A DNA stretch of 50,476 nt from Alphaproteobacteria bacterium (GCA_030041335.1 JASHOB010000130.1:1-50476); one strand, 5' to 3'. Shown: positions 17,287-26,232, numbered from the stretch's first letter. Numbers and translations: made by a program. Notes: generated by a model from the letters alone, not told the origin.

Positions 17287-17717
17287 GGCAATTGATCCTG
17301 ATCGGTGTGAGCGCGGCGTTGACAATATCAGTCACGACGGGGGCCTTCGCCTGGGGTTCGGTTCAGGGCAGATACGGCGGTGCTGCCTATCGAGGTCCGA
17401 TGGGTGGTGCGGCTGTGCGAGGACCGGGCGGCGGCGCCGCTGCGGTCGGACCTCGGGGAAATACTGCGTATCGGCCACCAGGGGGGGGAGCCACAACCAC
17501 CTATCACGGGGGCGGCACCTATTACGGCGGAACGACGGTGTATCATGGTGGCACGTATTATGGCGGCGCCGCTTATCCGGGTGCTGCTGCGGCTGTCGGC
17601 GTGGCGACCGGTATGGCGGTCGGGGCGGCGGCCGCGTCCGCCTATCGGCCACCGCCCTACTATACGCCCCCAGTTGCTGTCGCCTGCGGCTACTATCCCT
17701 ATCCAGCTTGTCCATAG
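17283..17717 (+). CDS. Glycine/tyrosine-rich exported protein
   Basis: 144 aa: a signal peptide (cleavage near AFAWG) followed by low-complexity Gly-Gly-Ala, Tyr-His-Gly-Gly and Tyr-Tyr-Gly repeats. An alanine/glycine-rich patch follows, and the end is Pro/Tyr/Cys rich. No enzyme domain. ATGA overlap with the DUF2092 gene implies co-translation. It may be an envelope or surface protein whose partner is the preceding periplasmic protein; the pairing is seen, the role is not known. Confidence 0.65.
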   Translation: MRQLILIGVSAALTISVTTGAFAWGSVQGRYGGAAYRGPMGGAAVRGPGGGAAAVGPRGNTAYRPPGGGATTTYHGGGTYYGGTTVYHGGTYYGGAAYPGAAAAVGVATGMAVGAAAASAYRPPPYYTPPVAVACGYYPYPACP

Positions 17718-18175
17718 CAGATTGTGATCTGACCCGGATCACGGTGCCCCCGCTGGCGCTGCTGGATCCGGCCAACCGGTAGCGTTTGTTTGACGTGGCG
17801 CGGCCAGACGGTGCGCGAACACCGTGTGCCGAAGATCGCGGCAGCAGCGTCATAGGTCTCTCGTCGTCGCATGACCATTTGCCGCCGGCGTCTTGCTGCG
17901 ACACCGACGCCCCTCGACATCCGCCAGGTCCGAGCGACGCGGCGGCTCGGCGACCGCTGCATCGGTGGGCGATGGCGAGAGCAGGGCAACCTGTATAGGC
18001 GCGAGGCTCTGCCTTACCTACGTCTGCGTGGGCCCTCGGAGCGAGCGACGCGATGGGCGGCTTCCGTTGAAGAGGGATGAGCGCGGCCGACGAGGTAACC
18101 CGACGCGAGTCTGACGAGGGCCGCGAAAAGCTTGGCCCACAGTCCTCTCAGAACCCCGGCTTAGCTGTGGGGAGG
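17718..18175. other. Intergenic region between convergent genes
   Basis: About 460 bases separating the glycine-rich protein gene from the convergent DUF1254 gene. No recognisable protein on either strand. A weak stem (CCCC...GGGG around 18160-18175) lies just past the DUF1254 stop but has no T-run. Confidence 0.35.
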
Positions 18176-19699
18176 TCAGGCCTCACACTTCGCTGCTGTC
18201 ATAGGGGGCGGTCCTTGAAATTTGGCTGGATCATTTAAGCCCGCGGCGATCTCTGGCGCTGGCGCATACACACGAATGATCAGGTAGAACGGCCCCGACG
18301 AGACGGGCAACCAATTGGCTTCGCGGTCGGCACCAGGGGTATCGCGCTGCACGTAGAGTGTGAATGAACCGTCGACGTTTCGGCGGAGTCGGTCGTCGCT
18401 GCCCAGGGCGTAGCGACCGATCGGATTGGGGATCGTATAACCGGTGGCGCGGTCGTAAGCCGTTACGGACCAGAAGCCCGGCGCAACGGTTTTGATGCAA
18501 TGCAACGGCTCCTTGAATGTCAGTGCGTATCGCTTGGTGCCGATGAGCTTTCGACCACAGTCGTCCGTCACGCTGGTGTAATAGATCGCCTCCGCGGGCG
18601 TATTTGAGGTTAAGCCAAACACTGCAACGATCGCGCGCCCAGGGTAGTCCGCGCCGGGCAAGCCCAGGTTCGCGGGCGGGATGTTCCAGCCATTGGCGGT
18701 GACGCCCAGTACCGGCAGCAGCGGCATCATCATCGGGGCAATTTGTTTGGCCGCCCAGCTAATCGCTTCCAGAATGAGCGGGTTGAGGCTCTCGCGCTTC
18801 CATGGCTGACCCAGTTCGATACCCAGATACTTGAACTGTGGCAGCACGGCTTCGATCTCGTTGCGTGGCGGCGGGTTCTCGTTCATGGCCGCGGCGAAAA
18901 TCTCCCAGAATTGCAGCGGATCGTCGAACTGCATCTGGCTTGAGGCGACCTTCGGGTTGATCTTGGGCGTTTGGTAGTTGTAGACGACTGCCGTGGGTGC
19001 CTGATCGCCGCTATATTGCGCCAGGCCCTTCACGGTTATGTGGCGAAGCACCTTCCGGGCGGCGGGGAGATCGGCAGCGCTTCTCACGTGCACCCGCGGT
19101 TGCAGCTGGACCCAGTTCGTCGGGCAATCGATGCGCCTCACGCCGGCCGGCAGTTTCCCCTGCCAGCCCGGCCCGACCAACGCGAATGTGCCGCCCTTGT
19201 AGCCGGTCGCCATGCCACCCACGTAGGCGAACGCGTTCGCCCACATATCGCAGATTTCCACCATGTAATAGCGGTCCCGAGAGTTCGGCACGTTCAGGAT
19301 GATCGGCTGCTGGCCGAGATCCATGAAGCCGAAGCCATAGATCACGTTGACATTGGGCGTGACGTACCCGGCCTGCGCGGCAATCTCGGGGCTCGCGATA
19401 TGTTCGATCCGCCAGAGTTCGTTGGGCGGCACCTTGGCGTGAGGCCCGACGGACGTTGCATCCCGCAGATTATACATGGCAACAACCGGCATCGCGTAAG
19501 TCGCGGCCTGCAGCGCAAGCGAGGACACCCAGCTTTCAGGCTGCGCTTCGCGCTTTGGTTTTCCAATCTTGCCCGTAGACTGCTCTGCGTGAGCGGCCAC
19601 CACCGACAGAGCGCTGGCCGGTAGCACGCTTGCGGACAATGCGCCAGCCATCAATCCGCGACGGCTGATTTGCAGGCCATGAGCGATTGTGTCGTTCAT
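18176..19699 (-). CDS. Exported DUF1254/DUF1214 domain protein
   Basis: 507 aa. A twin-arginine signal (SRRGLMAGAL, about residues 13-22) is followed by a DUF1254 N-terminal domain ('ELWRIEHIASPE', 'TPNVNVIYGFGFMDL', 'YYMVEICDMWANAF') and a DUF1214 C-terminal domain ('CIKTVAPGFWSVTAYDRATGYTIPNPIGRYALG'). The pair of domains is common in environmental proteobacteria; the biochemical role is unsettled. Export through Tat implies folding before secretion and a periplasmic location. It lies 11 bases downstream of the tautomerase gene on the same strand and is probably in the same TetR-controlled operon. Confidence 0.85.
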   Translation of the reverse strand: MNDTIAHGLQISRRGLMAGALSASVLPASALSVVAAHAEQSTGKIGKPKREAQPESWVSSLALQAATYAMPVVAMYNLRDATSVGPHAKVPPNELWRIEHIASPEIAAQAGYVTPNVNVIYGFGFMDLGQQPIILNVPNSRDRYYMVEICDMWANAFAYVGGMATGYKGGTFALVGPGWQGKLPAGVRRIDCPTNWVQLQPRVHVRSAADLPAARKVLRHITVKGLAQYSGDQAPTAVVYNYQTPKINPKVASSQMQFDDPLQFWEIFAAAMNENPPPRNEIEAVLPQFKYLGIELGQPWKRESLNPLILEAISWAAKQIAPMMMPLLPVLGVTANGWNIPPANLGLPGADYPGRAIVAVFGLTSNTPAEAIYYTSVTDDCGRKLIGTKRYALTFKEPLHCIKTVAPGFWSVTAYDRATGYTIPNPIGRYALGSDDRLRRNVDGSFTLYVQRDTPGADREANWLPVSSGPFYLIIRVYAPAPEIAAGLNDPAKFQGPPPMTAAKCEA

Positions 19700-19710
19700 T
19701 TTTCCTGGAA

Positions 19711-20190
19711 TCAGGAACCAGCGGTCGAGCCACGATCGGCCGCGGACGATTGCTCATTTCGAAGCGTTTCCACCAGAGGGGTGATCGCTTCGGATGGACT
19801 CCAATCGCGAGCCAGTCCGCCACGCACGACGCCGTCAACGAGGATGGTCCGGTAGATCTCATCGCCGGAGTGTTGGGTGAACTCCACACCGAAGTGAAGC
19901 GGATCGAGATCGAGGGCCTCGACGCAGGCTTTCATCAGCGCGTCGCTCAGACGGGCGCGCTGCTCGGGCGGGCGGCCCGAGCGAATGTCGCAAATCAGGA
20001 CCGCGCTTTGCACCGGCCCGGGCGTCTCGCAACGCCAGACATTGCCCTCGCCAAGCTCCCGAAAGCTGACGTCGACGAGGTCGGGCGTGGTCTGCATGAT
20101 GGCGCCGTACAAGTCGCCGAGCCTTTTCGCGAGGTCGCGCTTTAGGGTCAAAGGATATTTGGATGGAAGTTCGAGCTGGAGATGGGGCAT
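19711..20190 (-). CDS. Tautomerase/4-oxalocrotonate tautomerase-like protein
   Basis: 159 aa starting Met-Pro, which after Met removal gives the N-terminal proline base used by tautomerase-superfamily enzymes. 'MPHLQLELP' and 'LTLKRDLAKRLGDLYGAIMQT' follow the beta-alpha-beta start of that fold. The length fits a fused double-unit tautomerase, with a low-complexity tail. Start 20190 is preferred to an upstream frame because it places Pro at position 2. It is divergent from a TetR gene with two palindromes between them, so repression by that TetR is likely. The substrate is unknown. Confidence 0.65.
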   Translation of the reverse strand: MPHLQLELPSKYPLTLKRDLAKRLGDLYGAIMQTTPDLVDVSFRELGEGNVWRCETPGPVQSAVLICDIRSGRPPEQRARLSDALMKACVEALDLDPLHFGVEFTQHSGDEIYRTILVDGVVRGGLARDWSPSEAITPLVETLRNEQSSAADRGSTAGS

Positions 20191-20255
20191 GGGATGGCTC
20201 TCTCTGAAACTGGTTGCATTGCGGGAGCGGAAACGCCGCATTCGGCCGATTAGTC

Positions 20256-20274
20256 ATATTGACAGTGTCAATAT
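20256..20274. promoter_or_regulatory. TetR operator 1 (perfect palindrome)
   Basis: ATATTGAC-AGT-GTCAATAT, a perfect 8-base inverted repeat with a 3-base centre, in the spacer between the divergent tautomerase and TetR genes. A near copy follows 26 bases on. TTGACA within it may double as a -35 element, which would make binding block transcription. Confidence 0.75.
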
Positions 20275-20281
20275 AGCGTGT

Positions 20282-20300
20282 ATATTGACGATGTCAACAT
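20282..20300. promoter_or_regulatory. TetR operator 2 (one mismatch)
   Basis: ATATTGAC-GAT-GTCAACAT, identical in layout to the previous palindrome with a single mismatch in the right arm. The centres are 26 bases apart, about two and a half helical turns. It ends 13 bases before the TetR ATG at 20314, as expected for autorepression. Confidence 0.72.
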
Positions 20301-20313
20301 CAATTTGTCGAAA

Positions 20314-20952
20314 ATGACCACAGCGAAATCCACTTCGGCCTCGCGCCCCTATCATCACGGCGATCTGCGTCGCGCACTCATCGATGCGGCGCTGGCGCTA
20401 GTGACAGAGGAGCAGGATTGGACATTCTCGTTGCGCGAAGTAGCCCGTCGCGCGGGTGTAAGCCACAACGCGCCGTACAATCACTTTAGCGACAAGCAGG
20501 ACTTGCTCGTTGCCGTTGCTGAAGCGGGATTTGAGAGACTGCGCGAGCGCATGGCCGCGGCAGTCGCCGGAATTGCGGCCGCCGACACGGCGCTGCTCGC
20601 TTGCGGGCGGGCTTACGTCGAAAGTGCGCTGGAGAATCCGGCCCTCTACCGCTTGATGTTCGGCCCGGCGCTGGTGAAGCCGAAGGGCAGCCGGCCGGCC
20701 GCAGCGCGCCAAGCCGGCAACAAAGCTAAGGCTGTGCTCCTAGACACTATTGTTCGCGGCGCGCGCTCAAGCGTATTCGCCGTCACGCCCGACGATGCGG
20801 TGGATCAGGGCAAAGCCGTCTTCTTTGCCTGGTCCGTGGTGCATGGGTTGGCGATGCTGTTACTCGACGATTTTCTTGAAGTGGAGCTGACGGTCGGCGA
20901 TCTCATCAAGGAGATCGAGCGCCTCGCGTTGATGGGACTGATGCCCCGCTAA
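20314..20952 (+). CDS. TetR/AcrR-family transcriptional regulator
   Basis: 212 aa. The N-terminal helix-turn-helix reads 'HGDLRRALIDAALALV...FSLREVARRAGVSHNAPYNHFSDKQDLL', a TetR DNA-binding domain. The C-terminal domain resembles TetR_C_33/WHG-type ligand domains ('YRLMFGPAL'). I chose ATG 20314; the GTG at 20278 would lie inside an operator palindrome. It is most likely the repressor of its own gene and of the divergent tautomerase-DUF1254 operon, through the two palindromes just upstream. Confidence 0.88.
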   Translation: MTTAKSTSASRPYHHGDLRRALIDAALALVTEEQDWTFSLREVARRAGVSHNAPYNHFSDKQDLLVAVAEAGFERLRERMAAAVAGIAAADTALLACGRAYVESALENPALYRLMFGPALVKPKGSRPAAARQAGNKAKAVLLDTIVRGARSSVFAVTPDDAVDQGKAVFFAWSVVHGLAMLLLDDFLEVELTVGDLIKEIERLALMGLMPR

Positions 20953-21096
20953 TGATGGGGTTGAGTGATCAAGGGCATCGCCTCGAGATTCGATCGTCGA
21001 CCGTGCGTCGCGATTGACCGCGATACCTGGAGCGGGCGCGTCCATCCCATCGAGTCAAGTTTCTGAATCGCAGCGAAAGTGACCCAGGCATCGGCG

Positions 21097-22227
21097 TCAA
21101 ACGCCCGTCAGATCAACAATAAAGTTGCTAAAGCCGCCATTTCGGTTCTCCATGCTGGCAAGGGCTTCGTTCACTTGAGAGAGCGGAAAAACGCGATGCT
21201 CCAGGATCGATAAATCCAGGGTGCCTGCGGCCGCCATCGCCGCCATATCCTCCCCTTCACCAGTCGAAAACCAGACGGAACCTTCCAAGGCGATCCGGTT
21301 CGTCATCAACCAAAATGCGTTTAGCGGGAGCTCGTCCAGAACAGCTCCCACGTTGATGGCCCGCCCACCGCGGCGAAGTGAGTACATGGCTCGCATCATC
21401 GCAGAGGCGGGTGCGCCGGGTGGGAGGCAATCAAGCATCGTGTCAACACCTTGGCCATTCGTTATCGACTTCGCCCAGGCAACAAGCGGATCGGTCGGCG
21501 CCGCTTGCGCATCCTCGGAGGCAAAGACTTCGATCTGCCGAGGCGCAAGCGCCTTGATGCGGTTCAGAAGCGCCCGATTGCGGCCGATGCCGAGGATCTT
21601 TGTCGCTCCCATTGCGAGCGCGATCATCGCCGCGTTTAGACCAAGCATCCCGCTGATGCCATTTATGAGGAAGCTGCGTCCCGGTCCAACTCTAAGCTTC
21701 TTCATCGCCCCGTAAGCAGTTCCAAGATACCCAAACCTCGCCGCTGCCTCGAAGCTGACACTATCGGGCAGCTTGACCAACCCGTCCTGCGGCGCGGTGA
21801 TAAATTGGCAAAGTCCACCGTAAGGATATGCCTTGATGATTTCCTGCGATCGGCCGAAGTAGCCCTGAAGCGTGAAGAACGGGCAGTCAAGAGGCTGGCC
21901 GCTGCGGCACATGCGACACGATCCGCATGAACGTGCGGGGTTGACATAGACGCGGTCTCCCGGACGTATTGATCGCACCTGGTCGCCGACCCTCGCAATG
22001 ACGCCCGTCGGGTCCAGACCGAAAATCGCTGGAAGCGGCGGCATGTTTTTGGCACTTGGCCCGTCGGTCTCAAAAAAATTGGCAATGATGCGGCCAAGGT
22101 TCGGGACGATGCCGCATGCTTTCACCTCAACCAGAACATCTGTCGACCGGGGTTCCGGGATGGGAATCTGGTCGAGCCGCATCGGCTCGCCAAACTTGTG
22201 AAGTCGGGCCGCCGTCATGTTTGGCAT
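21097..22227 (-). CDS. Zinc-type alcohol dehydrogenase-like protein (MDR superfamily)
   Basis: 376 aa medium-chain dehydrogenase/reductase. The structural-zinc lobe is present as four cysteines in CGSCRMCRSGQPLDC. The usual catalytic-zinc GHE motif is replaced by FGLDPTG, so the second and third catalytic zinc ligands are not evident; Cys in 'VKACGIVPN' remains. A Rossmann core follows ('FLINGISGMLGLNAAMIALAMGA'). It may use another mechanism or be a quinone-reductase-like enzyme. The gene is isolated, with a 144-base gap to the TetR stop. Confidence 0.75.
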   Translation of the reverse strand: MPNMTAARLHKFGEPMRLDQIPIPEPRSTDVLVEVKACGIVPNLGRIIANFFETDGPSAKNMPPLPAIFGLDPTGVIARVGDQVRSIRPGDRVYVNPARSCGSCRMCRSGQPLDCPFFTLQGYFGRSQEIIKAYPYGGLCQFITAPQDGLVKLPDSVSFEAAARFGYLGTAYGAMKKLRVGPGRSFLINGISGMLGLNAAMIALAMGATKILGIGRNRALLNRIKALAPRQIEVFASEDAQAAPTDPLVAWAKSITNGQGVDTMLDCLPPGAPASAMMRAMYSLRRGGRAINVGAVLDELPLNAFWLMTNRIALEGSVWFSTGEGEDMAAMAAAGTLDLSILEHRVFPLSQVNEALASMENRNGGFSNFIVDLTGV

Positions 22228-22902
22228 AGCTATAACCCCATGGCTAAATCATGAGCGTGAGTACGCCGTACCTATGATATGCGCCTCCTCCAACCTCGCG
22301 TCAGATCTCTTTTCCTGCGATCATGACCGTTGCTGCACTGGTGTTGCCGCCAACGAGGTCGCCGTTTGTTCGATCTTGGGCATGCCACGGATTGCCGATT
22401 AAAGCGCGCCGGTGCGCGCCGATCGCAAAGGCATTTCCCGGATACTCGCGCTTCGCACGTCGGCAAATATCGCGAGTAGGATTGAATGCGCGCGAGTGCC
22501 CGAATCAATTCGGGGGTTTCGCAAGCGCCGTGAAGAAGCAACATCAGCGGCGAGCCCGAGGAACATGAAGGCCGCGGGAGCGGGGAGTACGCTTGAGTTT
22601 ATCCGGCATAGGCAAGGCGTGCGGTGACGCTAACCGAGCGCTCGGGGCGGCCTTGCATGGCCCTGGAGCCGACACGGCGGTAGAGAGAGATTCCAAGACA
22701 GGGAAATATCAGCAAATAGATTGTTTCCCCAAAGGGCGCCACCGGTGAATCCCAGAATTGATCACCACTGGCCGCCACCCGGTTAACCTAATAAAAAATA
22801 CATGTTAGGGTTGTCTTTTGGCGGTCGGGCATTGCGGGTTATGGGTCAAATCCGCAAGCCTGCCGTGATTCTGCGCGCATATTGTGGAAAGCGAGCTAGT
22901 CA
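22228..22902. other. Intergenic region upstream of the sugar kinase
   Basis: About 675 bases, no recognisable protein on either strand. The last 150 bases are AT-richer (around 22785-22815, with a run of A) and probably carry the kinase promoter. Confidence 0.4.
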
Positions 22903-23616
22903 ATGAAAGTCCTCGTCGTCGATGTTGGCGGCACGCACGTGAAGATTCTCGCCACCGGTCAGAAGGAAAAGCGGGAATTTCGCTCCAGTCCGACGCTCAC
23001 CGCACGGCAGATGGTGGCGGGGGTGAAGCAGCTCGCACGCGATTGGAAGTACGACGTCGTGTCGATCGGCTATCCCGGGGTGGTGCTCAATAACCGGGTA
23101 ATAGCTGAGCCGCACAACCTCGGCAGCGGATGGGTGGGGTTCGATTTCGCTCGCGCTTTCAGGTGCCCGGTGCGCGTACTCAACGACGCCGCGATGCAGG
23201 CGCTCGGCAGCTACAAGCGCGGCAAAATGCTTTTCCTGGGCCTGGGCACCGGGCTCGGCTCCACGCTCATCGTCGATGGCGTGGTGGAGCCCATGGAACT
23301 CGGTCACCTTCCGTACCGCAAAGGCACGTATGAGACGTATGTCGGGGTCCGTGGGTTGAAACGCTTCGGCAAGAAAAAGTGGCGCGCGCACGTCGCGGAC
23401 GTAATTGGACGGCTGATCGCCGCGGTCGAGCCCGACGAAGTCGTGCTAGGTGGGGGTAATGCGAAACTGCTGAAGGCGCTCCCTACCGGTTGCCGCCTTG
23501 GCGCCAACGACAATGCGTTCCTAGGTGGCTTCCGCGCCTGGGAACAGGGGATGCCGCGACCGCACAGAGTTGCCAGGTCGCCAAATGTCAGCGGTCGCGC
23601 TCGGCGTAAGACATGA
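22903..23616 (+). CDS. ROK-family sugar kinase (glucokinase-like)
   Basis: 237 aa. The phosphate-1 loop is DVGGTHVK (7-14), the catalytic Asp lies in LNDAAM, and the phosphate-2 motif is LFLGLGTGLGSTLIVDG; 'PMELGHLP' follows, as in ROK and polyphosphate glucokinases. It would phosphorylate glucose to glucose-6-phosphate. It heads a run of sugar-phosphate genes: a glucose-6-phosphate isomerase remnant, an intact 6-phosphogluconate dehydrogenase and a glucose-6-phosphate dehydrogenase remnant. The last 20 residues are basic and may be altered relative to the family. ATP or polyphosphate use cannot be read from sequence. Confidence 0.82.
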   Translation: MKVLVVDVGGTHVKILATGQKEKREFRSSPTLTARQMVAGVKQLARDWKYDVVSIGYPGVVLNNRVIAEPHNLGSGWVGFDFARAFRCPVRVLNDAAMQALGSYKRGKMLFLGLGTGLGSTLIVDGVVEPMELGHLPYRKGTYETYVGVRGLKRFGKKKWRAHVADVIGRLIAAVEPDEVVLGGGNAKLLKALPTGCRLGANDNAFLGGFRAWEQGMPRPHRVARSPNVSGRARRKT

Positions 23617-23793
23617 AGGGAGGTCCTCGATGAGTTCCGCCGTCGCGGCACCGATGCAGCACCCCGCATGACGGCTGCAAGCGCACCTGAGGGCGATTGC
23701 GCCGTTGCATCGGCGTAAGCCGTTCGCCGACACCTACAGGGTGGCAAACGCCTCGGGCTCGATGCTGTTGGCGTCTGTTTCGATTATTCGTAG

Positions 23794-24033
23794 GAGTCGC
23801 ATCAGCGACGAGACGCTGCACTCGCGCGGCATCGTCCTTTTGAGGAAAACCGCCCGTTCAACACGATTCTGTTCGGCGGGCCCGCGCCCGCGGCGCTGGC
23901 TAAGCTGGTTGCGCTGTACGAGCACGGCGTGCTCATGCGGGGCGATATCCCGCACATCGACTCGATCGACCGATTGGACGCCAAGATGGGCAAGTTGCTC
24001 GCGAGATGGATTGTTCCGGAGCTGCCGGGATAG
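23794..24033 (+). pseudogene. pgi: C-terminal remnant of glucose-6-phosphate isomerase
   Basis: One frame reads 'HRPFEENRPFNTILFGG' and then 'LVALYEHGVLMRGDIPHI', and ends '..LPG' before TAG. These match the conserved C-terminal end of glucose-6-phosphate isomerase (NRPS.TIL...L..LIALYEH...QG...NI.SFDQ...G). The rest of the roughly 500-residue enzyme is missing: an in-frame stop at 23791 and the kinase gene immediately precede it. A ribosome site AGGGAGG and ATG at 23630 opening only 13 codons may be the orphaned original start. Possibly derived from a transaldolase-isomerase fusion. Confidence 0.7.
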
Positions 24034-24291
24034 GAATCCAAGCTTAAACACGGCAGCTCGAGCTACAACCTCGCTCTCAGATAGGGGAACGTTAAGGGCG
24101 CATCATAAGGGCTCTCACCGTGAACGAGCCGTAGCGCGGAAGATCGCGACTGGGCTAGGTTCGATAGCGACGCTCGCACCAGCGTTTCGAAGCGCCCCCG
24201 AGATTTCTACGAAGCAAGGCGGGCGTCGTTCCGGGCGCCGTGCCACGCTCTGAAAATTACCAAGCGGATTACGATCAAAGAGGAGTTAGCC

Positions 24292-25308
24292 ATGCAACTA
24301 GGAATGATCGGACTGGGCCGGATGGGGGCCAACATGGTGCGCCGGCTGATCGAAGGCGGCCACGACTGCGTGGTGTTCGACATGTCGCCCAAAGCGGTAG
24401 CGGAGCTTGTCAAGGAGAAGGCGACCGGTGCGACGTCGCTTGCGGACTTCGTGAAGAAACTGACGAAACCGCGTGCGGTGTGGCTGATGGTGCCTGCGGC
24501 AGTCGTCGACCAGACCGTCGCCGATCTTCTGCCGCATCTAGAGGCGGGTGATACCCTGATCGACGGTGGCAATTCCTACTATGTCGACGACATTCGTCGC
24601 GCGAAAGCGCTCGCGCCCAAGGGAATCCACTACGTGGACGTCGGAACAAGCGGCGGCGTGTGGGGCCTCGAACGCGGCTACTGCATGATGATCGGCGGCG
24701 AGGACGCAGTGGTCAAACACCTCGATCCGATCTTCGGCCGACTCGCGCCCGGTATCGGCAACATCGACCGCACGCCCGGGCGAGACAAGGCGCAAGGTAC
24801 CGCCGAACAGGGATATCTGCACTGCGGGCCAAACGGCGCCGGCCATTTCGTGAAAATGGTGCACAACGGCATCGAGTACGGCCTCATGGCCGCGTATGCT
24901 GAAGGGCTGAACCTGCTGCGGTCGGCGAACGTCGGCAAGCAATCGCACGAGGCCGACGCCGAAACCACGCCGTTGCGCGATCCGGAGCACTACCAGTATG
25001 ACCTCAATCTCGCCGACATCGCCGAGGTTTGGCGACGCGGCAGCGTCATTGCCTCGTGGCTCCTCGATCTGACAGCGACCGCGCTGCTGGAGGACCCGAA
25101 ACTCTCGAGGTTCGCCGGCCGGGTGTCCGATTCGGGAGAAGGACGGTGGACGATCAGGGCGGCAATCGACGAGGGCGTGCCAACACCGGTGCTTAGCACG
25201 GCGCTGTACGAACGCTTCAGCTCCCGTGGCAACGCCGAGTTCCAGGATAAGCTGCTTTCGGCGATGCGCTACGAGTTCGGCGGCCATCTCGAGAAGCCCG
25301 CGAAATAG
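24292..25308 (+). CDS. gnd: 6-phosphogluconate dehydrogenase (decarboxylating), short NAD-type
   Basis: 338 aa, the short form (about 300-340) rather than the 470-residue NADP enzyme. Nucleotide motif GLGRMGANM (8-16), then VMVPAA-type strand, '[10 protein letters not shown]', the substrate motif '[21 protein letters not shown]', catalytic '[16 protein letters not shown]' with Lys and His-Asn, and a helical C-terminal domain. It converts 6-phosphogluconate to ribulose-5-phosphate plus CO2. ATG follows GAGGAG. It appears intact although its flanking pathway partners (isomerase, glucose-6-phosphate dehydrogenase) are broken. Confidence 0.92.
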   Translation: MQLGMIGLGRMGANMVRRLIEGGHDCVVFDMSPKAVAELVKEKATGATSLADFVKKLTKPRAVWLMVPAAVVDQTVADLLPHLEAGDTLIDGGNSYYVDDIRRAKALAPKGIHYVDVGTSGGVWGLERGYCMMIGGEDAVVKHLDPIFGRLAPGIGNIDRTPGRDKAQGTAEQGYLHCGPNGAGHFVKMVHNGIEYGLMAAYAEGLNLLRSANVGKQSHEADAETTPLRDPEHYQYDLNLADIAEVWRRGSVIASWLLDLTATALLEDPKLSRFAGRVSDSGEGRWTIRAAIDEGVPTPVLSTALYERFSSRGNAEFQDKLLSAMRYEFGGHLEKPAK

Positions 25309-25352
25309 GGAACCCGAAGAGGCACAGCACCATGGTCTGACGCCGTTCCGAC

Positions 25353-25471
25353 GCATCTGTCCTTTTGAGCGCCGCGGGCGACCGCGCCCACGAGAAGATC
25401 TTGCCGTCGCGGCGATGGTGAAGCACGGGACGTTGAGCGTTCCGATCAGCGCCATCGCGATTGCGGGTTAG
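25353..25471 (+). pseudogene. zwf: N-terminal remnant of glucose-6-phosphate dehydrogenase
   Basis: In one frame from 25356: SVLLSAAGDRAHEKILP, resembling the conserved 'VVFG.TGDLAHKK..PAL' nucleotide motif. After a shift the next frame reads AAMVKHGTLSVP, resembling the family's 'A(M)VK.G.L.VPVIG' block, then a stop at 25471. The order and spacing match the first 50 residues of glucose-6-phosphate dehydrogenase, and zwf usually follows gnd. The Gly-x-x-Gly motif is damaged and the remaining 450 residues are absent, so the gene is dead. Confidence 0.6.
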
Positions 25472-25740
25472 ACCTTGGCGGTTGAAGCGAGGACCCTTTG
25501 GTGAAGCCCGGCGCTGGTGCGGATCCTGGGGCCCGGCCGATGGTCGCTTCGCTGCTCCGCCGAGTTAAGTTAAGTTGACGGCGATTTATGGCGACGCCGC
25601 GACATTCCAGGCGTTACGAAACTGGCTCGCACCGCCATATTCCGGGACCATCATCGGCTGCTCGACGGCCAGGACCACCGGATCCTCGTAATCACCAACG
25701 AATTGGCAGAACGGGTCTGCAAGGTTCTATCGGTGATGCG

Positions 25741-26232
25741 TCACGTCGACGTGGGAACGCGCGTGCTGCGGATTTCGATTTTGGATGTCAAGGTACGATG
25801 AACGGGACAGCGCTCCCCGATCTCGTGCAATCGCGCGCGCTGTACCTCGTCGAGCGATCCGATGAGTTCCACACTCTTCTCAATGCGATACAGCATCGCG
25901 TCGGATTTCTCGCAGTTGGCACAGTCGTCAACATGAACGCGTTCTTGACGAAGCCGCACGACAACCTGCTCGAGCGGCCACTTCTTTCGGGCTGCGTAGA
26001 GGTTGATTGTCATTGAGGTGCAACTGCCAAGAGCCATGAGTAGTAACTCGTACGGACCCGGCCCCGCATCGTCGCCGCCGACTGCAACGGGCTCATCGCC
26101 GAGCAACACGTGGCGTCCGTCGGTCATGAGTTGACGGAAAGCGCCCATCCCCGCCGACGCTACGATGATCGTCCCCGCGGAAGCGGAGGCTTGGAGCGTA
26201 CTTGCGTCTCGTCGAGCTGCTGAATTCGTCAT
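25741..26232 (-). CDS. OsmC/Ohr-family peroxiredoxin-like protein
   Basis: 163 aa. The OsmC fold is indicated by 'GPGPYELLLMALGSCTSMTINLYAARKKWPLEQVVVRL' and the distal 'GERCPVHRTL'. The two redox cysteines Cys71 and Cys142 are conserved, so thiol-dependent reduction of organic hydroperoxides is possible. Two extra cysteines sit in VDDCANCEKSD. The ATG at 26232 follows GGAGAG and is preferred to more upstream ATGs. It stands alone, downstream (by 240 bases) of a TetR gene on the same strand. Confidence 0.85.
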   Translation of the reverse strand: MTNSAARRDASTLQASASAGTIIVASAGMGAFRQLMTDGRHVLLGDEPVAVGGDDAGPGPYELLLMALGSCTSMTINLYAARKKWPLEQVVVRLRQERVHVDDCANCEKSDAMLYRIEKSVELIGSLDEVQRARLHEIGERCPVHRTLTSKIEIRSTRVPTST

